64,000 nucleotides of DNA from Pseudomonadota bacterium (lineage in GTDB: Bacteria > Pseudomonadota > Alphaproteobacteria > Sphingomonadales > Sphingomonadaceae): NCBI GenBank assembly GCA_021849075.1, contig JAJZTH010000007.1, forward strand, positions 1-64,000. Direction: 5' to 3'. The notes beneath the pieces were generated by a model, which saw only the letters and a list, made by a program, of their open reading frames with translations, was not told the DNA's origin and did not search any database. How positions within the stretch are numbered: the first letter of the stretch is position 1; the number at the start of each line of letters is the position of its first letter. The position numbers and the translations under genes are program-made. This document shows, piece after piece, positions 8,092 to 15,998 of this stretch.

Positions 8092-8871
8092 TCAGTGCGG
8101 AGTCAGCCCGCCATCGACAAAGAGTTCCGCTCCCGTGACATAGGAGGCTGCGTCTGATGCCAGAAAGGCGACGACCGCGCCGACTTCCCGCGCTTCGCCC
8201 ATACGCCCCATGGGGATGGCGGCCCGCAACGCCTGCACTTCGGGCAGATCCGCCTTGGCGTCGCTGCCCAGCAGCATGTCGGTGGCATGCGGGCCGGGGT
8301 GGACCGAATTGACCCGGATGTTGGCGCCGCTCTGCGCCAGATGGATGGCGGCGGACTTGGTCATGTTCGCCACCGCCGCTTTGGTCGCGGCATAGGATGT
8401 GGTGATGGCGCTGACCCGCCGGGTGGAATTGGACGATATGTTGACGATCGCGCCGCCGCCGCTGGCTTTCATCGCCGGGATCGCCGCCTGCATGCCGCGA
8501 AACGCGCCGAGCAGGTTGATGTCGAGGATTGTCTGAAAATCCGCGACGGTCAGATCCTCCACGGTGGCCGCCGTCGCGATGCCGGCATTATTGACCAATA
8601 TGTGCAGCCCGCCAAAGGCTTGTATGGTGGCGTCGACCGCCGCCGCCCATGCCGCTTCGTCGCGCACATCCAGTCGGACGAACTGCGCAGCATGGCCGGC
8701 GGCGCGCAATTCGGCGGCGGTTTCCTCGCCGCGATCGACCAGCAGGTCGCCGATCATCACCTGTCCGCCCGCCTCGCAGATCGCCCAGGCGCTCGCTGCG
8801 CCCAATCCGCGCGCTGCGCCTGAAATCAGGGCGGCCTTCCCCGGCAGGCTGGGGCTGTTGGTGCGTTGCAT
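8092..8871 (-). CDS. Short-chain dehydrogenase/reductase (hydroxysteroid-type classical SDR)
   Basis: 259 residues. NAD(P) motif GAARGLG near 19-25, an Asp (GDLLVD) after beta-2 suggesting NAD(H), NNAG, catalytic Ser in NISSNS and the YAATK dyad, C-terminal VTGAELFVDGG. This is a classical SDR for alcohol/ketone interconversion. AAGGAGAGG precedes ATG 8871. It reads leftward, divergent from the VOC gene; the ATGCTAGCAT palindrome lies between. The substrate is unknown but likely a pathway alcohol. Confidence 0.92.
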   Translation of the reverse strand: MQRTNSPSLPGKAALISGAARGLGAASAWAICEAGGQVMIGDLLVDRGEETAAELRAAGHAAQFVRLDVRDEAAWAAAVDATIQAFGGLHILVNNAGIATAATVEDLTVADFQTILDINLLGAFRGMQAAIPAMKASGGGAIVNISSNSTRRVSAITTSYAATKAAVANMTKSAAIHLAQSGANIRVNSVHPGPHATDMLLGSDAKADLPEVQALRAAIPMGRMGEAREVGAVVAFLASDAASYVTGAELFVDGGLTPH

Positions 8872-8919
8872 ATCCTCTCCTTGATCCGGCGTCCGATTGA
8901 TTTTCTTTGCCGAAATGAA

Positions 8920-8930
8920 ATGCTAGCATA
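8920..8930. promoter_or_regulatory. ATGCTAGCAT palindrome between SDR and VOC genes
   Basis: A perfect 10-bp palindrome, followed by ATGGTATG, in the divergent promoter of the SDR (8871, leftward) and VOC (8979, rightward) genes. It has the same core as 2001-2012 and 55507-55520. Confidence 0.55.
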
Positions 8931-8978
8931 TGGTATGAATGATAACCAGTGGCATGGCCGCATTTCAGGAGAGAGATT

Positions 8979-9515
8979 ATGGCGCGCAAACCCGTGGGTC
9001 GGCTGAACCAGATCGCCTATATGGTGCCGGACCTGGACGCCGCGATCGACTGGTGGACGCAGGTGATGGGCGTCGGTCCCTTCTTCGTTTTCCCCAGCTT
9101 CGACATGGTCCGGTCCGACTATCGCGGCGCGGAACGAAAGGTGGAATTTGGCGCGGCGGTCAGTTTTTCCGGCGATCTCATGATCGAACTGATCGAACCG
9201 CGTGGCCCCTCCATCTTCCAGGAGTTTCTGGATGCCGGTCGGCAGGGCGTCCATCATCTCTGCGCCTTTGCCGATGATATGGCGGCGACGCAGGCATGGG
9301 TCGACAGCGTCGGCGGAAAGCGCCTGCAGGGGGCGGCTTTCGGCGACGGGTCGCAAATCGCCTATTTCGCAATGACCGACGATGAGACGATCATATTGGA
9401 GGTCGGCGTGCTGCAACCGCAGGTGATCGGCCTGTTCGATGCGATCCGGGCCGCCGCGGCGAATTGGGACGGGGAAAGCCGCCTGTTTGACCCAACCGCC
9501 ACACAAGAGGGGTGA
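8979..9515 (+). CDS. VOC-family (glyoxalase-like) protein
   Basis: 178 residues with the vicinal-oxygen-chelate layout: LNQIAYMVPDLDAAIDWW at the N-terminus and a second module beginning GVHHLCAFADDM near residue 85. Family members are metal-dependent epimerases, dioxygenases and isomerases, including methylmalonyl-CoA epimerase. The start ATG 8979 follows AGGAGAGAG at about 4 nt. Ring cleavage or an epimerase step is possible, but no activity can be picked from sequence. Confidence 0.85.
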   Translation: MARKPVGRLNQIAYMVPDLDAAIDWWTQVMGVGPFFVFPSFDMVRSDYRGAERKVEFGAAVSFSGDLMIELIEPRGPSIFQEFLDAGRQGVHHLCAFADDMAATQAWVDSVGGKRLQGAAFGDGSQIAYFAMTDDETIILEVGVLQPQVIGLFDAIRAAAANWDGESRLFDPTATQEG

Positions 9516-9527
9516 CAGGCAAAATAA

Positions 9528-9549
9528 TATGCATTAGTACGATATGCAT
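9528..9549. promoter_or_regulatory. TATGCAT double site upstream of kinase-epoxide hydrolase operon
   Basis: Two TATGCAT units 15 bp apart, 20 of 22 positions identical to 8029-8050. It ends 29 bp before the GTG start at 9579. Probable operator. Confidence 0.5.
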
Positions 9550-9578
9550 ATAATCATATTGCGGAGAGGCGCCCCAAC

Positions 9579-10979
9579 GTGAGCAATGCACAATATCTCT
9601 GGAGTGCGGCGATGGGCCTGCGAACCCAGGTTCGCCCCAAAGTGGAGGATAGCGCCGCGCTGGGCGCGCTCGACAATGGCATTCGCATCCTGACGGCTGT
9701 CGCCAATGCGCTGGAGCCGGTGACGGGGCAGATTCCGGCGCATTTTTCCGCCTTTCCCCTGGCGGATACCGATCGGCAGGGTGGCCCTGCGGAAAATGCC
9801 GCCGCCTATCGCGATACCGGCGCGGCCATTGCGGATGCGGCTGTACGCCTGTCGACCGGAACGCCGCTCTCGGGCCTTGGCGATGCGATCCGCTGGGAAA
9901 AGTCGCTGCTCGATAGCGCGATCGCCCGGATGGACGCGGTCGAGCGGGCGCTGCCCCCGGCGGTCGAGGCGGATGATCAGGCGATCGATCCGGCGCGCCT
10001 GCAAGCCTATCTGCGCCGGCAACCCGGATGCGAAATGGCGGAACTGTCCGCCTTCCGCCTGATCGTGGGCGGTCGATCGCGCCAGACGGCGATCTTCTCG
10101 GTTTCGGGCGCGGACGCATTTCCCGCCCATATGGTCATTCAGCGCGGCATTCCGGGGCAAGCCGGCAGTGCCGCCTTCCTCAGCGAGATCGCCCAATATC
10201 GGCTCCTGACCCAATTGCACGCCGCCGGCATGCGCGTGCCGCGCCCGGTGCTGGTGGAGGAAGATCCGGCCTGGCTGGATGCCCCCTTCCTGCTGGTCGA
10301 GCGCGTGGACGGCGCGCCGGTTCAGCCCGATTACTGGTTGCCGGCGGAAAGCGAGCAGATCGTACTCGGCCTCGCGCGGGAAATGGCGCTGCTGCACAGC
10401 CAGCCGGTGGAAAGCGTGGGCGACGGGCTGCGACAGGCGCGCGAGCGCTATGACGTCGATGGCTGGCGCGCCGAACTGGAGCAGCTGGCCGCTCAGTGGG
10501 AGGGGGCGGCCCATTGGCCCTCCGTCACCATGTCGGCTGTCATCGCCTGGCTGCGTCAGAATGTCGATTGCCTCGACGACCGGCGCGCCATCGTTCACAA
10601 TGACATGGTGTTCCACAACATATTGGCCGATCAGGATCGGATCACGGCCGTACTGGACTGGGAGCAGGCGGCGATTGGCCATCCCGGCGAGGATCTGGGC
10701 TATTGCTATCCCGTCGTCATCGCCGTCACCGATTGGAGCCGCTTCATGGACGCCTATCGCGCGGCCGGCGGGGCGGATATTCCCCAGCGCCAGATCGACT
10801 ATTTCGCTCTGCGCGCGGGGCTGCGGCTGATGCATCTTGTCATGCATGGCGGCCGAGATTCCTTCGAAAAGGGGCTGAGCGACGACATATTGGTGGCCAG
10901 CGCCGGCGCGCATTTCACGCAGCGGCTGCTGCATCGCATCGCGGTGATCCTGGCGTCGGTGCTGGAGCGCGACGCATGA
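9579..10979 (+). CDS. APH-fold kinase with N-terminal extension
   Basis: 466 residues. The C-terminal two thirds have the aminoglycoside/choline-kinase fold: the catalytic loop H340-x-D342-x4-N347 (VHNDMVFHN) and metal-binding D360 in LDWEQAAIGHPGEDLG. The first ~150 residues are an uncharacterised helical region also present in the paralogue at 53005. Catabolic relatives such as LvaA phosphorylate hydroxyacyl-CoA rather than drugs, so a small-molecule kinase for a hydroxylated intermediate is likelier than resistance (inference). The start GTG 9579 is preceded by GGAGAGG. It overlaps the epoxide hydrolase start by ATGA. Confidence 0.88.
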   Translation: MSNAQYLWSAAMGLRTQVRPKVEDSAALGALDNGIRILTAVANALEPVTGQIPAHFSAFPLADTDRQGGPAENAAAYRDTGAAIADAAVRLSTGTPLSGLGDAIRWEKSLLDSAIARMDAVERALPPAVEADDQAIDPARLQAYLRRQPGCEMAELSAFRLIVGGRSRQTAIFSVSGADAFPAHMVIQRGIPGQAGSAAFLSEIAQYRLLTQLHAAGMRVPRPVLVEEDPAWLDAPFLLVERVDGAPVQPDYWLPAESEQIVLGLAREMALLHSQPVESVGDGLRQARERYDVDGWRAELEQLAAQWEGAAHWPSVTMSAVIAWLRQNVDCLDDRRAIVHNDMVFHNILADQDRITAVLDWEQAAIGHPGEDLGYCYPVVIAVTDWSRFMDAYRAAGGADIPQRQIDYFALRAGLRLMHLVMHGGRDSFEKGLSDDILVASAGAHFTQRLLHRIAVILASVLERDA

Positions 10980-12112
10980 GCGAGGCCATCCGCCCTTTCA
11001 CCCTGGCGATCGGCGAGGATGTGCTGGACGATCTGCGTGACCGTATCGACCGGACACGTTGGCCGGAACGCGAAACCGTGGCGGATTGGAGTCAGGGCGT
11101 GCCGACTGACCGGCTGCGCGCGCTGGTCGACTATTGGCGCCATGGTTATGACTGGCGCCGATGCGAGGCGATGCTGAACGGCTTTGGTCAATATAAGACG
11201 CGGATCGACGGCCTCGACATCCACTTCCTGCATATCCGTTCGCCCAATCCCGATGCGATGCCTTTGCTGCTGACCCATGGCTGGCCCGGATCGGTGATCG
11301 AATTTCATAAGGTGATCGGGCCGCTCAGCGATCCGGCGGCGTATGGCGGCGATCCGGCCGACGCCTTTCACCTGATCGTGCCGTCACTGCCGGGCTATGG
11401 CTTTTCCGACAAGCCGGCGGAAAGCGGTTGGGGGGTGGAGCGGATCGCGCGCGCATGGGCCGAACTGATGCGGCGGCTGGGCTATGATCGCTATGTCGCG
11501 CAGGGCGGCGACTGGGGATCGGCGGTCACGGTGTCGCTGGGTGTTCAGGCACCACCCGGCCTTGCTGGCGTGCATTTCAACATGCTGTCGATCCGGCCTG
11601 AGCAACTGTCCGACAATCCTGACGCGCAGGAGCAGGCGGCGATCGACGCGCTCGATTATTTCGGCAATGTCGAATCCGCCTATGCCCGGCTTCAGGCGAC
11701 GCGCCCACAGACGATCGGCTATGCGCTGGTCGATTCCCCGGTCGCGCAAGCCGCCTGGATTTACGAGAAACTGCGTGGTTGGAGCGATTGCAACGGCGAG
11801 CCGGAGACGATCTTCACCCGCGACGAGATGCTCGATAATATCATGCTTTACTGGCTGCCGGGCAATGGGGCGTCGTCCGCGCGCCTCTATTGGGAAAGCA
11901 TGGGCAGCTTCCGACCGACGAAGATCGACCTGCCGCTGGGGTACAGCCAGTTCCCGCGGGAAATCATGGCGCCGCCGCGCCATTGGGCCGAACAGGTTTT
12001 CAGCAACATCATCCACTGGAACGCGCTGGAAAAGGGCGGTCATTTCGCCGCCTTCGAACAGCCGGACCTTTTCATAGGGGAGGTGCGGGATTGTTTCCGC
12101 ACCCTGCGGTGA
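10976..12112 (+). CDS. Epoxide hydrolase (alpha/beta-hydrolase, EH N-terminal domain)
   Basis: 378 residues. The N-terminal EH domain (FTLAIGEDVLDDLRDRI) is followed by HGWPGS oxyanion loop (101-106), nucleophile Asp179 in GGDWGS and His356 in GGHFAAFEQP. This is the microsomal/juvenile-hormone-type epoxide hydrolase arrangement; it opens an epoxide to a trans-diol by way of an ester on Asp179. The epoxide may come from a P450 or oxygenase in this cluster. Translationally coupled to the kinase upstream. Confidence 0.93.
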   Translation: MSEAIRPFTLAIGEDVLDDLRDRIDRTRWPERETVADWSQGVPTDRLRALVDYWRHGYDWRRCEAMLNGFGQYKTRIDGLDIHFLHIRSPNPDAMPLLLTHGWPGSVIEFHKVIGPLSDPAAYGGDPADAFHLIVPSLPGYGFSDKPAESGWGVERIARAWAELMRRLGYDRYVAQGGDWGSAVTVSLGVQAPPGLAGVHFNMLSIRPEQLSDNPDAQEQAAIDALDYFGNVESAYARLQATRPQTIGYALVDSPVAQAAWIYEKLRGWSDCNGEPETIFTRDEMLDNIMLYWLPGNGASSARLYWESMGSFRPTKIDLPLGYSQFPREIMAPPRHWAEQVFSNIIHWNALEKGGHFAAFEQPDLFIGEVRDCFRTLR

Positions 12113-12137
12113 CGGCATGCCGATATCTGCTCAAATT

Positions 12138-12163
12138 CTTATCATATGGGCCATTATGATAAG
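12138..12163. promoter_or_regulatory. Perfect 9-bp inverted repeat upstream of marR-type gene
   Basis: CTTATCATA and TATGATAAG flank an 8-bp spacer, 91 bp upstream of the MarR-family start. The size and symmetry suit a MarR dimer, so autoregulation is likely (inference). No second copy of this exact sequence was seen. Confidence 0.5.
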
Positions 12164-12254
12164 CATGCGGGAATATTATGCGTGCATGGCGCGCTGGCTT
12201 GCGTCATGATGGCCATGGCGCAGCGCTCATGCGCGTCCAGATGAAGTTGCAAAG

Positions 12255-12800
12255 ATGAAACATGGGGATCAGGCCGCTGTCGCGGTGGCGCAATCGGAAC
12301 AACAGGTGGGGGCGCAGCCCTTCACCTTCGGCTATCTGGTGCATGACGTGTCGCGGGTGCGGCGCGTGGTCATGGACATGGCCATGCGCCCCTATGACAT
12401 CACTCGATCCCAATGGTCGGTGCTGACGACGCTGGCGCGCGGCGGCAATGACGGGATGATGCAGGTCGACCTGGCCCGGCTGATGGAAGTGGGCAAGGTG
12501 ACGGTGGGCGGTCTGATCGACCGGCTGGAGGCGTCCGGCCATGTCGAACGACGCCCCGATGCGACCGATCGCCGGGTGAAGCGGGTCTTCATCACCGAAA
12601 AGGGGCATGGCGTGGTCAAGCTGATGGTGGAGGTCGCGTCGACCATGAACCAGCGCATCCTGGCTGGCCTGTCGCCGGAGGAGGTGGCGATGTGCGAGCA
12701 GGTGCTGGGGCGCGTCAAAAAGAATCTGAAGACGATATTGGCCGAAAATGGCGGCGTGAACGGATCGGGCGACGTGACCGTCGAGGGCCTGGACGACTGA
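12255..12800 (+). CDS. MarR-family transcriptional regulator
   Basis: 181 residues. Winged helix-turn-helix visible as QWSVLTTLARGG, DLARLMEVGKVTVGGLIDRLEASGHVERRPDATDRRVKRVFITEKG (about residues 55-120), the typical MarR recognition helix and wing. MarR proteins usually repress aromatic or lipophilic-compound genes and release DNA on ligand binding. A perfect inverted repeat at 12138-12163 precedes it. It is followed by the YciI gene 48 bp downstream. Which genes of this window it controls is unknown. Confidence 0.92.
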   Translation: MKHGDQAAVAVAQSEQQVGAQPFTFGYLVHDVSRVRRVVMDMAMRPYDITRSQWSVLTTLARGGNDGMMQVDLARLMEVGKVTVGGLIDRLEASGHVERRPDATDRRVKRVFITEKGHGVVKLMVEVASTMNQRILAGLSPEEVAMCEQVLGRVKKNLKTILAENGGVNGSGDVTVEGLDD

Positions 12801-12848
12801 TTTGCACGATTGGCCTGCACAGGTCTGCACAAGGGAGAGGATGCCCGG

Positions 12849-13160
12849 ATGTTTTTCATTGTTCTGGCGCATGACAAGCCGGGCATGCTGGCGCAGCGAC
12901 TGGCCCACCGGCCGGCGCATGTCGATTATTGGGTCGGGCAGGGCGATGCGCTGAAGGTGGCGGGCGCGATGCTGTCGTCCGATGCGGCGGACGCGACGCC
13001 GATCGGCAGTTCCTTCCTGATCGAGGCGGAGGATGAAGCGGCGGTGCGCGCTCTGGTCGCCGCCGATCCCTTCACGGTTGAAGGGATTTTCGGGGACGAT
13101 GTAACGGTGCAGCCGGTGCAGCCGGTGCGGCCTGCGCTGGGCGTATGGCGGCCCGCCTGA
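12849..13160 (+). CDS. YciI-like protein
   Basis: 103 residues starting MFFIVLAHDKPGM. The YciI pattern is clear: RPAHVDYWVGQGDALKVAGAM, then GSSFLIEAEDEAAVRALVAADPF. These are small ferredoxin-like-fold proteins with a conserved His/Asp pair, some acting as hydrolases or dehalogenase-like enzymes; the role here is unknown. An upstream in-frame ATG at 12810 would add 13 residues not typical of the family; AGGGAGAGG precedes the chosen ATG. Confidence 0.85.
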   Translation: MFFIVLAHDKPGMLAQRLAHRPAHVDYWVGQGDALKVAGAMLSSDAADATPIGSSFLIEAEDEAAVRALVAADPFTVEGIFGDDVTVQPVQPVRPALGVWRPA

Positions 13161-13171
13161 AACAGGCGGGC
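13151..13171 (+). terminator. Hairpin at end of YciI gene
   Basis: GCCCGCCTG and CAGGCGGGC around AAA form a strong 9-bp stem overlapping the stop codon. No T-run follows, so it may be only a partial terminator or an mRNA-stabilising hairpin. Confidence 0.4.
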
Positions 13172-13181
13172 GCGCTGTCTC

Positions 13182-13337
13182 AGAGCCTGTTTGGAAAATG
13201 CACCTCTGGCGCATCCGCACCGGCCCACACCCCCACCCGACTGCCCAGACATGGTATCCTGATGGGTGGTCGGGTGGGGGTGCGGGCCGGTGCCGCCACG
13301 AAAATGCGCCCTTTCGCGCATTTTCCAAACAGGCTCT
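13182..13337. repeat. MITE-like repeat, copy 2
   Basis: 156 bp with perfect 20-bp terminal inverted repeats (AGAGCCTGTTTGGAAAATGC and its complement) and an internal CCCCCACCCGAC/GTCGGGTGGGGG-type stem. The central part is nearly the same as copy 1 at 117-261. The right end touches the stop codon of the leftward MDR gene. It is non-coding and probably mobilised in trans, if mobile at all. Confidence 0.75.
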
Positions 13338-14353
13338 TAATCTTCCCCGATATAGACCAGCATCTTGCCGGCATTGGCGCCGGCGAACAGCGCCTCCAGC
13401 GTCGGCAGGATGCGCTCCATGCCCGGTTCGACGCTTTCATCATGCTTCAACTGGCCGGCCAGGAGCATGTCGGTCAGGCGCTCGATCGCGGCGGGGAAGC
13501 GATCGACATGGTCGAAGATGACGAAGCCGCTCCAGGTGAGCGCCCGCATCAGGATTTCGCGTTCGTTGCGCAGGCCGCTGGGCGCGGGGTTCCAGTTGGA
13601 GGTGGCGGCCGTCCCGCACTGGACGATCCGGCCGAAGCGGGCCATGGCGCGGATGCCGCTGTCCAATATCGCGCCGCCTGTATTGTCGAAATAAGTGTCG
13701 AAACCCTGCGGCCGCGCGGCAGCCAGTGTTTCAGACAGGTCGCCGACCTTGTAATTATAGGCGGCATGATAGCCATAATCGGCGATACAGCGGGCAATCT
13801 TGTCCTCGCTGCCGGTCAGGCCCACGACATGAGCACCCGCCTGTCGCGCGATCTGGCCGACCACGCTGCCGACGGTGCCGGCGGCGGTGGACACCAGCAC
13901 GGACTGGCCTTCGCTGGGCGGGGCAATGTCATGCAGCGCCAGCCACGCCGTCACCCCCGGCATGCCCAGCACCCCGGCATAGGCGGGCAGCGGCGCGCGC
14001 GGATCGGGAATATGCGACAGCAGGTCGGCGCGGGTCGCGACGGCGTAATCCTGCCATCCGAAAAAGCCGTAGACGACATCGCCGGTCTTGATGCCGGGAT
14101 CACGGCTGTCGATCACCACGCCGATGGCCAGCGACCGCATGGGCGCGTCGATCGGCGTCAGCGCCGGATTGGCGGCCCAGCCGCGCTGGACCGGATCGGC
14201 GGACAGATACAGCGTGCGGACGAGGAAGCCGCCATCTTGCGGCGTGGCGACCGGCGCTTCGCGTAGCGCGAAGTCGGCGGGACGGGGCGTGCCTTGCGGC
14301 CTCTGCGCCAGCACCATCTGCCGGTTGGTCCGGGGCGTCGTGAAATTGGGCAT
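13337..14353 (-). CDS. MDR-family NADPH-dependent oxidoreductase (prostaglandin-reductase-like)
   Basis: 338 residues of the zinc-free medium-chain reductase family that includes prostaglandin/leukotriene reductases and curcumin reductase. Features are NRQMVLAQRPQGTP at the N-terminus, LGMPGVTAWLALHDI, the nucleotide motif AAGTVGSVVGQIARQAG, FDTYFDNTGG and C-terminal GKMLVYIGED. It likely reduces a conjugated C=C bond. Start: ATG 14353 matches family N-termini, but AGGAG has ideal spacing (6 nt) to an in-frame TTG at 14365, which may be the real start. The gene ends inside the border of the MITE-like repeat. Confidence 0.9.
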   Translation of the reverse strand: MPNFTTPRTNRQMVLAQRPQGTPRPADFALREAPVATPQDGGFLVRTLYLSADPVQRGWAANPALTPIDAPMRSLAIGVVIDSRDPGIKTGDVVYGFFGWQDYAVATRADLLSHIPDPRAPLPAYAGVLGMPGVTAWLALHDIAPPSEGQSVLVSTAAGTVGSVVGQIARQAGAHVVGLTGSEDKIARCIADYGYHAAYNYKVGDLSETLAAARPQGFDTYFDNTGGAILDSGIRAMARFGRIVQCGTAATSNWNPAPSGLRNEREILMRALTWSGFVIFDHVDRFPAAIERLTDMLLAGQLKHDESVEPGMERILPTLEALFAGANAGKMLVYIGED

Positions 14354-14394
14354 GGCGGTCCGCAAGGGAAACTCCTGTGATGATGGGCGCATGG

Positions 14395-15798
14395 TCAGCG
14401 CCGGCCCGGCGCGTCGGCCGGATCGTCGCTCAGATAACGGTCGAGCGTCTGGTGCAGATGCCGGATGCGCACTTCCTGATAGGCGGAATAGAGGATGTCG
14501 GCGTCCCCCCCGTCGCGCAGCCCCTGCTGGCACATGCGCAGGCCGGTCACATCCTGATCATAGATTTCGCCGAGCCAGGGCGGCAATATGCCGGCGTCCG
14601 CGAAACTGTCCGCTTCGCCCAGATCGACCAACTCGACCTCGGGAATATAGCCGTCCGCCGGTTTGGGCTTGAAGATCATGAATTCGAAGGTCGCCCGGTT
14701 CGGATCGCCCCGCACTGGCAGGAAGCGATAGACATAGGGATAGCCCAGCGACCGGAACAGGATGATGTTGGGGAAGAGCGAATATTGAATGGCGTCGGCG
14801 GCTTCGGCATCCGACAGGGTGGAATAGTCCACGCCGTCCGCCGCACCCATCGCCGCGCGCATGCCGGCCGCCATATAATGGCGCGCCTTCGTGCCGGCCT
14901 CCAGCCTGGGCACATCCGCGCCGACGAACACGGTGGACAGGGCCGCGTCCAATATCTGCTGTTCCGAAAGCGGCATGGGCAACTGATCGCTCATCACGCC
15001 GGTCGGTTCCAGAAAGCGGCTGACATGGGGATCGTCGGGCCAGACGTCATATTGAGTACTGGCGTCGCCGCCAAAGGGCAGGGCCTGGGCGTGGATGCCG
15101 GCCAGATGATAGGATTCGACGAAACCTTCGATGCAGGTCTTCCAGTTGGCGTCGATCGTCTTGCGCATGACCGTCGCCAGATAACGGTCGCCATAGGACC
15201 AGTCGGCGAAATGGGCGGGCAGATGGCCCAGATAGTCCTGCAACGGCGGGGCCGCCGGATCGCGATTGATGAAGACGAAACCCTGCCAGCGCTCCACCCG
15301 CGCTTCGGGCAGGTTCATGGCGTCATCGCGCATGTCCGGGAAATCCCAGCGCGCCGGGACATGGGCCAGCTTTCCGTCGAGATTCCAGGTAAATCCGTGA
15401 AAAGGGCAAGTGAGCTTGCGCACGCTGCTGTCTTCGGCGCACAGCCGCATGCCCCGGTGCAGGCAGCTATTGTAGAAGGCTTTGATGTCGTCCGGGCCGC
15501 TGCGCATGATGATCAGCGACGCGCCGGGGCTTTCATACAGCACATAGTCGCCGACCTCGGGAATCTGCTCCTCGCGGCAGGCCAGTTGCCATACGCGCGG
15601 CCAGAGTCGCTCCATTTCCAGCGCGGCGAAATCCGCGCTGCGATACTGGTCGCGCGGCACCCGTGCGACCGGAATGTCGACCTCGGAATATTCGCGTAAA
15701 ACCGGGGGCGCAGCGAACGGATCGTCAGCGATCACCTGCTGAAACAGGGGGGCTGGACTGTCCCGATAGTCGGGCGCGAACTGGCTCTGCTGGCCCAT
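14395..15798 (-). CDS. Rieske non-heme iron oxygenase, alpha subunit (copy 2)
   Basis: 467 residues. Rieske ligands C112-x-H114 and C131-x2-H134; mononuclear iron histidines H231 and H236 in ESYHLAGIHAQ. It is more divergent from copies 1 and 3 than they are from each other: the N-terminus differs and the signature is FHGFTWNLDG rather than YHxWEW. AGGAGAG precedes ATG 15798. It is transcribed leftward, divergent from the MaoC hydratase. Hydroxylation of a CoA ester or an acid is possible; there is no evidence for the substrate. Confidence 0.93.
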   Translation of the reverse strand: MGQQSQFAPDYRDSPAPLFQQVIADDPFAAPPVLREYSEVDIPVARVPRDQYRSADFAALEMERLWPRVWQLACREEQIPEVGDYVLYESPGASLIIMRSGPDDIKAFYNSCLHRGMRLCAEDSSVRKLTCPFHGFTWNLDGKLAHVPARWDFPDMRDDAMNLPEARVERWQGFVFINRDPAAPPLQDYLGHLPAHFADWSYGDRYLATVMRKTIDANWKTCIEGFVESYHLAGIHAQALPFGGDASTQYDVWPDDPHVSRFLEPTGVMSDQLPMPLSEQQILDAALSTVFVGADVPRLEAGTKARHYMAAGMRAAMGAADGVDYSTLSDAEAADAIQYSLFPNIILFRSLGYPYVYRFLPVRGDPNRATFEFMIFKPKPADGYIPEVELVDLGEADSFADAGILPPWLGEIYDQDVTGLRMCQQGLRDGGDADILYSAYQEVRIRHLHQTLDRYLSDDPADAPGRR

Positions 15799-15890
15799 TT
15801 CTCTCTCCTGACATGCCGTTGGCGCGCTGCGTCGTCATGGGCGGCCTTATGCGGCCAGAGGATAGATCGAGCCGCAGCCAAGTCAATATA

Positions 15891-15949
15891 GTATGCTAGA
15901 ATATCATAAGAAGGCTAGCCTTATCGAAAAATGATTGCTAGCGTACCAT
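15891..15949. promoter_or_regulatory. Divergent promoter with GTATGCTAG and GCTAGCGTACCAT sites
   Basis: GTATGCTAGAATATCAT (15891-15907), the perfect palindrome AAGGCTAGCCTT (15911-15922) and TTGCTAGCGTACCAT (15935-15949) lie between oxygenase 2 (leftward) and the MaoC gene (rightward). The first and third fit the GTATGCTAGCGTACCAT-like family seen at other promoters here. Confidence 0.55.
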
Positions 15950-15998
15950 GATATTGCAAACAATATAAAGCCGTCAGGCGCTTTAGGAGATGACAGGC

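Noticed and set aside
8979-9515. VOC protein as an extradiol ring-cleavage dioxygenase
   Set aside because: At 178 residues with one pair of modules it is shorter than extradiol enzymes (about 290 residues) and lacks their signature; an epimerase or glyoxalase-like role is as likely.
12204-13328. A 374-codon minus-strand frame spanning the MarR and YciI genes and the MITE-like repeat
   Set aside because: It crosses the repeat and is antisense to the MarR and YciI genes, with no domain of its own.
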